From SIG598 sp045538015 (GTDB lineage Bacteria; Bacillota; Clostridia; Oscillospirales; Acutalibacteraceae), in NCBI GenBank assembly GCA_045538015.1, contig JAZSQO010000188.1:1-14693 (forward strand): a DNA stretch of 14,693 nt, read 5' to 3'. Position numbers and translations under genes: made by a program. The notes under the pieces were generated by a model. The model saw only the letters and a list, made by a program, of their open reading frames with translations, did not search any database and was not told the DNA's origin. Each line of letters starts with the position of its first letter. The first letter of the stretch is position 1. Shown one piece after another: positions 1 to 8,669 of the stretch.

Positions 1-180
1 CAGTCAGATTTTTTGTCAGACGATACAAAAAGCGGAACCAATACTTTGTGTATTGGTGAGCATTTTTGTGAAGTATGACGGAAAAGATGCAAGCAAGATC
101 GTGCTTAAGTTCTAAAACGGGAATTGTGCGGTGTTGCCTAAGATGATTTTCGGAGTATTTCTCCCTTTTTGGAGGTCAAT
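1..180. other. AT-rich left edge, possible 3' end of an upstream gene
   Basis: This stretch is clearly poorer in GC than the rest of the window. A + strand frame is open from base 2 to a TAA at 113-115 and ends in residues VSIFVKYDGKDASKIVLKF, which reads like the last beta strand of an extracellular protein. A second + frame is also open, to a TGA at 76-78, so the call is weak. An 8-bp perfect hairpin (37-44 with 50-57, loop TTTGT) lies inside and has a short T-run six bases downstream. The only site clearly tied to the next gene is its GGAGG ribosome site at 171-175. I see no convincing promoter. Confidence 0.25.
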
Positions 181-738
181 ATGAGCAAGAAGAATCCCGC
201 CGGTGTCAAAGGCGCCATATCGCCCCGCAAGGCCATGCTTGTGACCGTGCTCAGCTTTGCCGTCGTTCTGGCCGGAGTGCTGTTCACGCTGATGGGCACC
301 CGGTATGTAATCAACGACGACATGACCTGGTCGGTGTCCGGCTACGAGGGCCTTTCCGAGGATGTCACCATTCCCGATTCCCGGCTGGGAATGCCGGTGG
401 TCAGCGTTTCCCGGCAGGCCTTTTTCCTCGACGACATCCGAAGCGTCACACTCGGAGCCAACATAACCGAGCTGGACAGCTATGCCTTTTACGGCTGCGC
501 TGAGCTGGAATCGGTGACCCTGAACGACGGCCTTGTTACCATCAGGGATCTGTGCTTCAGCGAGTGCACGGCTCTCAGGGAGATCTGCATTCCGGACACC
601 GTCACCTTCATTCATCCCAATGCCTTCAACGGCTGCGAGGAGCTTACCATTATCGCTTCCGAGGGCAGCTACGCCGCCCAGTACGCCGCCGAATGCGGCA
701 TCCGCTGGGAGGCCCCTTCCGCCGACTTTTCCGGCTGA
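181..738 (+). CDS. Membrane-anchored BspA-type leucine-rich-repeat protein
   Basis: This 185-aa protein has a short basic N-terminus, one hydrophobic segment at about residues 19-38, and a C-terminal run of BspA-like leucine-rich repeats (LRR_5 type). The repeats are recognised by units such as ITELDSYAFYGCAELESVTL and FIHPNAFNGCEELTII, spaced about 23 residues apart, with an AF..C...L core. Such repeats usually form a small solenoid outside the cell and bind proteins or glycans. With no sorting motif, the N-terminal segment is the likely anchor. I chose the ATG at 181 because GGAGG lies at 171-175 with a five-base spacer; a TTG at 169 would precede that site. With only three or four repeats it is short for the family. 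The ligand is unknown. It ends just before the promoter of the next operon and is probably transcribed separately. Confidence 0.85.
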   Translation: MSKKNPAGVKGAISPRKAMLVTVLSFAVVLAGVLFTLMGTRYVINDDMTWSVSGYEGLSEDVTIPDSRLGMPVVSVSRQAFFLDDIRSVTLGANITELDSYAFYGCAELESVTLNDGLVTIRDLCFSECTALREICIPDTVTFIHPNAFNGCEELTIIASEGSYAAQYAAECGIRWEAPSADFSG

Positions 739-758
739 CCCCAGGGCGGCTGTTATTC

Positions 759-787
759 TTGACTTGACCACTCATGTATGCTATACT
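759..787 (+). promoter_or_regulatory. Strong sigma-A promoter with extended -10
   Basis: TTGACT (759-764) and TATACT (782-787) are separated by exactly 17 bases, and TG at 779-780 makes an extended -10. Transcription should start near 794. It faces the transglutaminase gene and the whole racemase/dlt-like run. No other promoter of this quality and no terminator is seen before 8240. Confidence 0.75.
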
Positions 788-793
788 GCTTAA

Positions 794-907
794 TAATCAG
801 TATGCAGACAAAACCTTGCCGATACAACTCCCCGGCGTATGCGTTTTGGGCTTGAATCACAAGCGCACGAGGCGTGTATGCCGGGCTGATTTTCGTTCTG
901 GGAGCTG
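794..907 (+). promoter_or_regulatory. Structured 5' leader of the envelope operon
   Basis: Downstream of the promoter, bases 831-843 pair with 873-885 in a 13-bp stem that includes three G-U pairs. An inner 5-bp hairpin (850-854 with 860-864, loop AATCA) is nested in it. A further short helix (825-828 with 907-910) would bury the TTG codon at 908. Further down, CCTCC at about 922-926 can pair with GGAGG at 943-947. I do not recognise a known riboswitch or T-box in it. The stems are seen directly; the regulatory role is inferred. Confidence 0.4.
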
Positions 908-2392
908 TTGATTTCTTCAGCCCTCCCCGACTATTTCAAAACGGAGGAACGACACCCTTTCCCTTTCGGGTCACGGTGCCGGCATCATTTTATGGAATGG
1001 GACAGAAGAGCCGGTTATCCGCCTGCCCGCAGCCGAGCCGCGGGAGGCACCTTCTCCGGCTATATAGCAGGCGCGGCAGCGCTTCTGCTGTTGATACTCA
1101 ATATCATTCTGACCTCGGCCATGCCGTCGGATCCCGCCTGCCTGACCGTGCTGGCGGAATATCCCCTCACCCTTTCCGGCGCTCCTGTCCGGGAGAAGGA
1201 TTCTCTCTCCGACTCAATGGACGACTACAAGCTGTTCACTGAAACGGCCATGAACAACTTGGGCAGCGGTGTTCGTCCCTATGCCTCCTTTGAGTGCGGC
1301 GCTCCCGTTACTCTGGACGCCTTTGTGGCCGCGGACAAGCTCTCCACGGCTCAGTTCGTCACCGACATCCGTTCTCTGCCGCTGAACACCGTGGGCTATT
1401 TCCCCGTTGAGATAATGAGCGGCGGAGAGGTTTACCGGAGCATCCTCATCGTCTCCGACACCATCGCGCCCTCCTTCTCCATGAAGAGCGCTCAGCTGTG
1501 GCTGGGCCAGACCATCACTCCCGAGGACATGATCGTCACCTCCGTGGACGCCACCGAGGTCTCCTTCTGGTTCGAGCAGGAGCCGGCCTTTGCCGTTCCC
1601 GGAACCTACGATGTCACTGTGATCGCCCGGGACATGGGCAACAACACCTCGGCGGCCACCGCCGTCCTTACAATAGTCGCTGATACCGAGCCGCCGGTCA
1701 TAACCGGCGTGACCGACCGCACCGTCTACATCGGTGACACCGTGCAGTACAAGGAGAATATCACCGCCACCGACAACCGGGACGGCGAGGTGGAGGTTTC
1801 CGCCGATATCCGGGGCGTCAACCCCAACGAGGAAGGCACCTACACGGTCACCTACACCGCCACCGACAGCACCGGCCTGACCACCACGGCCACCGCTGTC
1901 TTCACCTTCTCCTACACCAACGAGGATCGCCAGCTCATGAAGCTGGAGGAGCTGCTTGACCCCATCGCCGAAAGCCTCTTCAAGGAGGACATGACCGAGC
2001 GCCAGAAGGCCAAGGCCATCTACAACTGGGTGCGCAAGAATGTCAACTATGTGGGCACCTCCGACAAATCCAGCTGGTACGCCTGTGCCCTTGAGGGTCT
2101 GACCACCAAGAACGGCGACTGCTACACCTACTTTGCCCTTTCCAAGGCCCTGCTCACCCGGGCCGGTCTTGAGAATGTGGACGTCATCCGCAAGGATTCG
2201 GCATGGCATCCACGCTCCAAGCACTGGTGGAACATGGTCAAGGTGGACGGCAGCTGGTATCACTTCGACGCCACTCCCCGTTCCGACGAATCCACCTTCT
2301 TCCTTGTGACCACCAGGGAGCTGCTTGAGTACTCCAACACCAACCTTTATTCCCACGACTTTGACCCCGCGGACTATCCGCAGACACCATAA
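908..2392 (+). CDS. Membrane-anchored Ig-like/transglutaminase-like protein
   Basis: This protein of up to 494 aa has a membrane segment at about residues 52-71, then an extracellular part. Two Ig-like repeats of the DUF5011 kind lie at about 190-350 (motifs GTYDVTVIARD and GTYTVTYTATD). The C-terminus is a transglutaminase-like fold with a full catalytic triad: Cys405 in NGDCYTYF, His439 in KHWWNMV and Asp454 in YHFDATP. Bacterial members act as cysteine proteases or protein or peptidoglycan-linked transferases at the cell surface. The substrate cannot be read from sequence. The start is uncertain: TTG 908 has only GGAG three bases upstream, and the first ATG (992, residue 29) has no visible ribosome site. 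The membrane segment is kept either way. It is first in the operon, 31 bases before the racemase gene. Confidence 0.85.
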   Translation: MISSALPDYFKTEERHPFPFGSRCRHHFMEWDRRAGYPPARSRAAGGTFSGYIAGAAALLLLILNIILTSAMPSDPACLTVLAEYPLTLSGAPVREKDSLSDSMDDYKLFTETAMNNLGSGVRPYASFECGAPVTLDAFVAADKLSTAQFVTDIRSLPLNTVGYFPVEIMSGGEVYRSILIVSDTIAPSFSMKSAQLWLGQTITPEDMIVTSVDATEVSFWFEQEPAFAVPGTYDVTVIARDMGNNTSAATAVLTIVADTEPPVITGVTDRTVYIGDTVQYKENITATDNRDGEVEVSADIRGVNPNEEGTYTVTYTATDSTGLTTTATAVFTFSYTNEDRQLMKLEELLDPIAESLFKEDMTERQKAKAIYNWVRKNVNYVGTSDKSSWYACALEGLTTKNGDCYTYFALSKALLTRAGLENVDVIRKDSAWHPRSKHWWNMVKVDGSWYHFDATPRSDESTFFLVTTRELLEYSNTNLYSHDFDPADYPQTP

Positions 2393-2423
2393 AGCCACTG
2401 CTTACGAATGGAGACACAGCCGA

Positions 2424-3140
2424 ATGAAGACACTCGGAGTTATCGGCGGGCTGGGTCCAATGGCCACGGCGCTTTTCATGCGGCAGATAACCGCCATGAC
2501 CGACGCCGCCTGCGACCAGCAGCACATCGACATGATAATCCGCAGCATCCCCTCCACTCCCGACCGCACAGCCTTCCTGCTGGGCAGCAGCCAAGACGAC
2601 CCGCTGCCGCCAGTGCTCAGCGCCGCCCGGAAGCTGGAGGAGGATTCCGTTGCCTGCATCGCCATCCCCTGCGTGACCATGAGCTGCTTCATGCCCCGGC
2701 TTCGCTCGGCGCTGAACACCACCGTTCTGGACATCGTGGAGGAGACCGCCGACTGCCTTGAGCGCGCCGGAGTGGGCTGCGCGGGCATCATGGCCACCGA
2801 CGGCACCGTTCAGTTCGGATATTTTCAGCGCGCCCTTGAGCAGCGCGGCATAAAGGCCGTGGTTCCCGGCGAGGATATGCAGGCCTTTGTGCGCGATATC
2901 ATCTTCTCCAATGTAAAGAAAAACCTGCCGGCGGACACCGACCGGTTCTTTGCCGCCGCCGACTCCCTGCGCAGTCAGGGCGCCGAATGCGTCGTGCTGG
3001 GCTGCACCGAGCTTTCGGTGGTCAAGCGCGACCACGAGCTCGGCTCCGGCTTTATCGATGCCCTTGAGGCGCTGGCCTCCCGCTGCGTCACCGAATGCGG
3101 CGCCCGGCTGCTGCCCCGGTATCAGAACATCATCACCTGA
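2424..3140 (+). CDS. Aspartate/glutamate racemase family protein
   Basis: This 238-aa protein belongs to the PLP-independent Asp/Glu racemase family (aspartate racemase/YgeA branch). Family marks are LGVIGGLGPMAT at the N-terminus, SIPSTPDRTAFLLG in the substrate region, Cys83 in IPCVTMSCF and Cys194 in VVLGCTELSVV. The two cysteines normally act as the acid/base pair that inverts the alpha carbon. The first motif is unusual: the family normally has CNTAH, but here Asn and His are replaced and an extra Cys88 is present. The ATG at 2424 has GGAGA at 2410-2414 with a nine-base spacer. The gene sits between the transglutaminase and the adenylation gene in one run, which suggests it supplies a D-amino acid to that pathway. 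Substrate and activity are inferred; a non-racemase role is possible. Confidence 0.82.
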   Translation: MKTLGVIGGLGPMATALFMRQITAMTDAACDQQHIDMIIRSIPSTPDRTAFLLGSSQDDPLPPVLSAARKLEEDSVACIAIPCVTMSCFMPRLRSALNTTVLDIVEETADCLERAGVGCAGIMATDGTVQFGYFQRALEQRGIKAVVPGEDMQAFVRDIIFSNVKKNLPADTDRFFAAADSLRSQGAECVVLGCTELSVVKRDHELGSGFIDALEALASRCVTECGARLLPRYQNIIT

Positions 3141-3157
3141 CGGATCGAGGCCGAATT

Positions 3158-4675
<1,518 letters not shown>

Positions 4676-4693
4676 AAGGACGATTGAACGATT

Positions 4694-4927
4694 ATGGAAT
4701 ATTCTGAACTGATTGCCAAGCTCAGCGAGCTGCATCCCGAGGTGGATTTTGAAAAGGAGGACAAGCTGATCGACAACGGCGTCCTCGATTCCTTCGATGT
4801 TGTCACTCTGGTGGCCGAGCTGGGCTCCGAGTACGATGTGGTAGTCCCCGCCGGCAGGATCGTTCCCGCCAACTTCAACTCCGCCCGCGCCATGTTTGAA
4901 ATGATCCAGGAGCTTGAGGACGAATAA
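4694..4927 (+). CDS. DltC-like carrier protein
   Basis: This 77-aa acidic protein has the four-helix carrier pattern and the phosphopantetheine site NGVLDSFDVV, with Ser33 as the attachment residue. It should carry the amino acid activated by the upstream enzyme as a thioester, in the cytoplasm, and present it to the downstream membrane acyltransferase. Size and spacing match DltC (about 78-81 aa). The C-terminal part (PANFNSARAMFEMI) also has the layout of DltC. A ribosome site is weak: AAAGGA overlaps the stop of the preceding gene and lies 13 bases before the ATG, so translation is probably coupled to the gene before it. Confidence 0.87.
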   Translation: MEYSELIAKLSELHPEVDFEKEDKLIDNGVLDSFDVVTLVAELGSEYDVVVPAGRIVPANFNSARAMFEMIQELEDE

Positions 4928-4950
4928 TCTAATAACAAAGGAATTCTGAA

Positions 4951-6543
4951 ATGTCTTTTGCATCCTATGAATTCATCCTTTTTCTCGCCGTCACTCTCAC
5001 GGCCTATTATCTGATCCCCAAGCGGTTTCAGTGGATGCTTCTGCTGGCGGCCAGCTATGTTTTCTACTTCTTCGCCGGCTGGAGCTGCCTTGTGTACATA
5101 ACCGTCAGCTCGGCGGCAAGCTACTTTGCCTCCCTGCGCATACACGGCGTCAACGCCGAGCGCTCGGCCTACCTCAAGGCCAACAAGGCCACACTGACGC
5201 CCGAGCAGAAGAACGAGTACAAGGCCAAGATGAACCGCCGCTGCCGCTGGTGGTTTATCGGCGCGCTGGCGGTTAATCTGGGCATACTGTGCGTGCTGAA
5301 GTACACCAACTTCACCATCGCCAACATAAACTCCCTCTGGTCGCTGTTTGGCGGCGAGGGCGGCCTTGATTTTGTATCCATCGCCTTGCCTCTGGGCATT
5401 TCCTATTATACCTTCCAGTCGGTGGGATATCTCATCGACATCTGGTATAAGAAATACGAGCCGGAGAAAAACTTTTTCCGCTTTGCCCTCTTTGTCTCCT
5501 TCTTCCCTCAGCTCATCCAGGGCCCCATATCCCGCTACAACGAGCTTTCCCTCTCGCTGTATGAGGAGCATTCCTTTGACGGCAAGACCTTCTCCTTCGG
5601 TATGCAGCGCATACTCTGGGGCTTTTTCAAAAAGCTGGTGGTCGCCGACCGGCTGGCCATTCTGGTCAACGAGCTGACCGGCAATCCCGACCAGTACAAG
5701 GGGATCTTCGTGGTGGCGCTGATGTTCTTCTACGCCATCCAGCTGTATGCCGACTTCACCGGCGGCATCGACATCACCATCGGCATCGCCCAGGCCATGG
5801 GCATCAAGGTGGCGGAAAACTTCATCCGTCCCTTCTTCTCAAAGAACATCGAGGAATACTGGCGCCGCTGGCACATCACCATGGGCAGCTGGTTCCGCGA
5901 CTATGTTTTCTATCCCCTGAGCGTAAGCAAGTTCATGCTCAAGCTCTCCAAGAATGCCCGCAGCAAGCTGGGCATGGAGCTGGGCAAGCGGGTGCCCGTC
6001 TATGTTTCCACCCTCATCGTGTGGTTCGTGACCGGCATCTGGCACGGTGCCAGCTGGAACTTCATCGTCTGGGGCGTGCTCAACGGAGTGGTGATCATCA
6101 TCTCTCAGGAGCTGGTTCCGCTGTACGAGCGCTTCCACTCCCGCTTTGCCTTCAGCAACACCAGAGCCTACGAGGGCTTCGCGGTCATCCGCACCTTCTG
6201 GCTGATGTGCTCTTTGCGCCTGCTGGACTGCTACCGTGATGTGCCCATGACCTTCCGGGCCTTCGGCACCATCTTTACAAAGCTCAATCCCGGCGCCCTC
6301 TTTGACGGCTCCTTCCTTGAGCTCGGCCTTTCGGGCGCCGACTACGCCGTGGTGGCCTTCGGAGCCGCTCTGATGCTGACGGTCAGTCTCCTCGGCCGCC
6401 GTCGTTCGGTGCGGGAGCAGCTGTGGGAAAAGCCGGCCGCCGCCCGCTACGCGGTGTGCATCGGTCTCTTCGTGCTCACCCTCGTGCTTGGTGCCTACGG
6501 CATCGGCTACGACGAGACCCAGTTTATCTACAACCAATTCTGA
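4951..6543 (+). CDS. MBOAT O-acyltransferase, AlgI/DltB type
   Basis: This 530-aa polytopic membrane protein of the MBOAT family has about 11-12 membrane segments. The conserved histidines are His308 in EEYWRRWHITMG and His365 in GIWHGASWNFIVWG; the second is the usual catalytic residue. The N-terminus (SYEFILFLAVTLTAYYLIP) and the length resemble AlgI-type polysaccharide acyltransferases more than classical DltB of about 400 aa. Given the carrier protein just upstream, it probably takes the aminoacyl group from the carrier and passes it across the membrane to a polymer or to the next protein. AAAGGA at 4937-4942 sits eight bases before the ATG. It follows the carrier gene by 23 bases. The acceptor polymer is unknown; teichoic acid or an exopolysaccharide are both possible. 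Confidence 0.88.
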   Translation: MSFASYEFILFLAVTLTAYYLIPKRFQWMLLLAASYVFYFFAGWSCLVYITVSSAASYFASLRIHGVNAERSAYLKANKATLTPEQKNEYKAKMNRRCRWWFIGALAVNLGILCVLKYTNFTIANINSLWSLFGGEGGLDFVSIALPLGISYYTFQSVGYLIDIWYKKYEPEKNFFRFALFVSFFPQLIQGPISRYNELSLSLYEEHSFDGKTFSFGMQRILWGFFKKLVVADRLAILVNELTGNPDQYKGIFVVALMFFYAIQLYADFTGGIDITIGIAQAMGIKVAENFIRPFFSKNIEEYWRRWHITMGSWFRDYVFYPLSVSKFMLKLSKNARSKLGMELGKRVPVYVSTLIVWFVTGIWHGASWNFIVWGVLNGVVIIISQELVPLYERFHSRFAFSNTRAYEGFAVIRTFWLMCSLRLLDCYRDVPMTFRAFGTIFTKLNPGALFDGSFLELGLSGADYAVVAFGAALMLTVSLLGRRRSVREQLWEKPAAARYAVCIGLFVLTLVLGAYGIGYDETQFIYNQF

Positions 6544-6580
6544 CCATGATCTTTTCAGGAACGGAGCGTGAACAACGGGC

Positions 6581-7633
6581 TTGAAGCGCAAAATACTGAG
6601 CTTGGCTGCCGCTGTGGCAAGCTGCCTGCTGATCGTTTTTCTGCTGCAGGCGCTGCTGGTACCCAAGTATATGAGCGACATTCCCGAGGGAGCGCTCATT
6701 GCCGAATACTACAAGGAGACCACCGAGCACGATGTCATTTTCATCGGCGACTGCGAGGTCTACGAAAATTTCTCTCCCGTGACCCTCTGGGAGGAGCAGG
6801 GAGTGTCCAGCTACATAAGAGGTTCACCCCAGCAGCTCATCTGGCAGTCCTATTATCTGCTGGAGGACACCCTGAGGCATGAAACTCCCGAGGTCGTGGT
6901 GTTCAACGTGCTTTCCATGAAGTACGACGAGCCCCAGAGCGAGTCCTACAACCGGCTGACCCTTGACGGCATGGAGCTTTCCATGGCCAAGCTCCGGGCG
7001 GTGCGGGCCTCCATGACCGAGGAGGAGGACATGATAACCTACCTTCTCCCCATCCTGCGCTACCACTCCCGCTGGAGCGAGCTGACCGGAGAGGATTTCC
7101 GATATATGTTCCGCCGGGATCTCAAGTCCCACAACGGCTTTGTGATGCGGGCCGATGTCAATCCCGCTCAGGGCTTTCCCGAGCCGGCACCGCTGGGCAA
7201 CTACGCCTTCAGCGATATTTGCTGGGACTATCTTGACAAGATGACCGAATTATGCAAAAATAACGATATTGAGCTCATTCTCATCAAGGCTCCCACCCTC
7301 TACCCTCACTGGTACGAGCAGTGGGATCAGCAGATCGTGGACTACGCTCAAAGCAACGGTCTTCGCTACATAAACATGATAGATATCGCCGAGGAAGCCG
7401 GGGTGGACATGACCAACGACACCTACGACCGAGGCCTGCACCTCAACCTCGCCGGTGCCGAAAAGCTGACCTCCTGGTTCGGCAACTACCTCGTGGAGCA
7501 GTGCGGTCTTGAATCCAAGGCCGGCGATCCCGGGCTTTCGGCTGTGTGGGAGGAAAAGTGCCGCTTCTATTATGAAATGGAAGCCGACCAGCAGCGCGAG
7601 CTGGAAACCTACGGCTGCCTTGTGAGCTACTGA
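6581..7633 (+). CDS. DltD-like SGNH-fold membrane-anchored protein
   Basis: This 350-aa protein has one N-terminal membrane segment (about 5-27) and an extracellular SGNH/DltD-like domain. The nucleophile block reads FIGDCEVYENFSP, so Cys58 stands where SGNH enzymes have Ser. The C-terminal block TYDRGLHLNLAGAEKL supplies His287, with Asp283 four residues before it rather than the usual three. DltD and AlgJ-type partners work with MBOAT proteins in moving acyl groups onto surface polymers, which fits the position 37 bases after the MBOAT gene. The start is TTG 6581: an in-frame stop lies just upstream and the next ATG (6671) would remove the membrane segment. GGAG at 6563-6566 is 14 bases away, so initiation may be weak. 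Whether Cys58 is catalytic is not known. Confidence 0.82.
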   Translation: MKRKILSLAAAVASCLLIVFLLQALLVPKYMSDIPEGALIAEYYKETTEHDVIFIGDCEVYENFSPVTLWEEQGVSSYIRGSPQQLIWQSYYLLEDTLRHETPEVVVFNVLSMKYDEPQSESYNRLTLDGMELSMAKLRAVRASMTEEEDMITYLLPILRYHSRWSELTGEDFRYMFRRDLKSHNGFVMRADVNPAQGFPEPAPLGNYAFSDICWDYLDKMTELCKNNDIELILIKAPTLYPHWYEQWDQQIVDYAQSNGLRYINMIDIAEEAGVDMTNDTYDRGLHLNLAGAEKLTSWFGNYLVEQCGLESKAGDPGLSAVWEEKCRFYYEMEADQQRELETYGCLVSY

Positions 7634-7639
7634 CAAACG

Positions 7640-7655
7640 CGATGCGATGGCATCG
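7640..7655 (+). other. Intercistronic hairpin
   Basis: CGATGC (7640-7645) and GCATCG (7650-7655) form a 6-bp stem with a four-base loop between the SGNH gene and the lipoprotein gene. No T-run follows; it is followed directly by the lipoprotein ribosome site. It could tune stability or expression of the last gene rather than end transcription. Confidence 0.35.
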
Positions 7656-7677
7656 TTAAAAGGAAAGGATTTTTAAC

Positions 7678-8217
7678 ATGAAAAAGCTTGTCCGTATCAT
7701 CAGCGTTCTTTGCCTTGCCGCTATGATGTTCACCTTTGCCGCCTGCGGCGGCGATGCTCCCGCCGAGCCCACTCCCGCTCAGCCCGGCACCACCGAGAAT
7801 GTGGGTGCTCCCTCTGCTTCCGGCAGCAAGTACGTCTTCTCCTACTACGGCACTCCCATCGCAGTCGGCTCCGAGATGGCTCCCATCCTCAGCGCCGTTG
7901 GCGAGCCTCTTTCCTACTTCGAGGCTGAGAGCTGCGCTTTCGAGGGTCTGGACAAGACCTACACCTATGTTGACTTCGTGGTCATCACCTATCCCGACGG
8001 CGAGACCGACCGCGTTTCCACCGTCCGCCTGACCGCTGACACCGTTTCCACCGCTGAAGGCGTTGAGATCGGCAACACTCTGAGCGATGTGGTCGCCGCC
8101 TACGGCGAGAACTATGTGCAGGATGTCAACTCCTACACCTACACCGACGGCAACACCAAGCTCATGTTCATCCTTGAGAACGATGTTGTCACCTCCATCA
8201 CCTACGCGATGGTCTAA
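7678..8217 (+). CDS. Putative lipoprotein, last gene of the dlt-like operon
   Basis: This 179-aa protein has a lipoprotein signal peptide (KK start, hydrophobic core, lipobox FAAC with Cys23), a Pro/Thr/Ala-rich linker (about 25-50) and one small domain to the end. The domain shows the pattern SCAFEGLDKTYTY, then ITYPDGETD, then TAEGVEIG and VVAAYGENY. I recognise that pattern from other Clostridia lipoproteins but know of no assigned function. It should sit on the outer face of the membrane. The AAAGGA at 7664-7669 is a strong ribosome site eight bases before the ATG. It follows the SGNH gene by 44 bases and is followed by a strong terminator, so it is probably the last member of the operon. 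A structural or sensing role at the envelope is a guess. Confidence 0.82.
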   Translation: MKKLVRIISVLCLAAMMFTFAACGGDAPAEPTPAQPGTTENVGAPSASGSKYVFSYYGTPIAVGSEMAPILSAVGEPLSYFEAESCAFEGLDKTYTYVDFVVITYPDGETDRVSTVRLTADTVSTAEGVEIGNTLSDVVAAYGENYVQDVNSYTYTDGNTKLMFILENDVVTSITYAMV

Positions 8218-8239
8218 GAAGAATATCATATAGTTCCTC

Positions 8240-8280
8240 AGTCCCCGGAAGCTGTTATAGCTGCCGGGGACTTTTGTTTG
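8240..8280 (+). terminator. Strong rho-independent terminator of the envelope operon
   Basis: AGTCCCCGG (8240-8248) pairs with CCGGGGACT (8264-8272), with an inner AGCT/AGCT helix in the loop, followed by a T-rich tract. It lies 22 bases after the lipoprotein stop and ends the run of genes that starts at 759. Confidence 0.9.
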
Positions 8281-8282
8281 CT

Positions 8283-8528
8283 CCCGGTGGAAAACTCTGT
8301 TGAATAATCCTCCGTATCCGGCGGATCACGCCGGTTTCCTTGCCCTTGATTGGGGAAAAGTCAATTTTGGAGCACTCACCGTATATAATCGGAAAATGGC
8401 TTAACGGCGCGGTTTTTGCCCTATAGTGTCTTATGATCCCGGAAACATAATACGGACTCCAAATTGGAAAAACTCCCGCAAAGCCGACAACTGTGCGCCT
8501 TGCGGGAGTTTTCACACTTTCCACCGGG
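8283..8528. other. Nested inverted-repeat element, candidate structured RNA
   Basis: This gene-free block holds four nested or successive dyads. The outer arms are 8283-8293 and 8518-8528 (11 bp perfect). Inside are a 6-bp hairpin (8318-8323 with 8329-8334), a two-part stem (8366-8372 with 8457-8463, and 8379-8384 with 8450-8455) and a 13-bp hairpin (8469-8481 with 8500-8512). A sequence like GGAAAACTC occurs at 8289-8297 and again at 8466-8475, so the first copy could pair with the same partner as the second. I recognise no Rfam family. A TATAAT at 8384-8389 lacks a -35 box. It could be a non-coding RNA, an attenuator or a short mobile hairpin element. The dyads are seen; the function is inferred. 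Confidence 0.5.
8469..8512. terminator. Perfect 13-bp hairpin with A and T flanks, bidirectional terminator-like
   Basis: Bases 8469-8481 (AAAACTCCCGCAA) are the exact reverse complement of 8500-8512, with an 18-base loop. The A and T tracts are part of the arms, so it could stop transcription in either direction. It lies inside the larger dyad element at 8283-8528. Confidence 0.6.
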
Positions 8529-8669
8529 TTTTCCACATCATTTATGTCAACGGCACCTTTTCACCCTCTGCGTTTGGTCGGTATATCGGTGCATATCAGG
8601 CGGTGAAAATGGCAATAATGACCATACAACAATCGGTGGGCGACGCTGGCACCGGAACGGAGGAAAGGC
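8529..8669. other. Upstream region of the small tail-anchored protein gene
   Basis: The stretch holds an 8-bp inverted repeat, TTTTCACC (8558-8565) with GGTGAAAA (8602-8609), and the GGAGG ribosome site of the next gene at 8659-8663. I see no promoter with both boxes. A minus-strand TTGACA at 8545-8550 has no matching -10. Confidence 0.3.

Noticed and set aside
794..990. 6S RNA in the leader after the strong promoter
   Set aside because: The long hairpin invites the idea, but no closing stem joins the 5' end to a downstream segment and no terminator follows before the coding region.
8384..8389. Perfect TATAAT that could start a small RNA ending at 8512
   Set aside because: No -35 box at a suitable distance and the site is inside a stem of the dyad element; kept only as part of that element.
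8255..8536. Minus-strand open frame of 93 codons across the intergenic dyads
   Set aside because: It is made up almost entirely of inverted-repeat arms and runs into the operon terminator; it has no ribosome site or family pattern.
8529..8537. TTTTCCACA resembling a DnaA box
   Set aside because: Only one copy, one mismatch to consensus, no clustering and no replication gene nearby.
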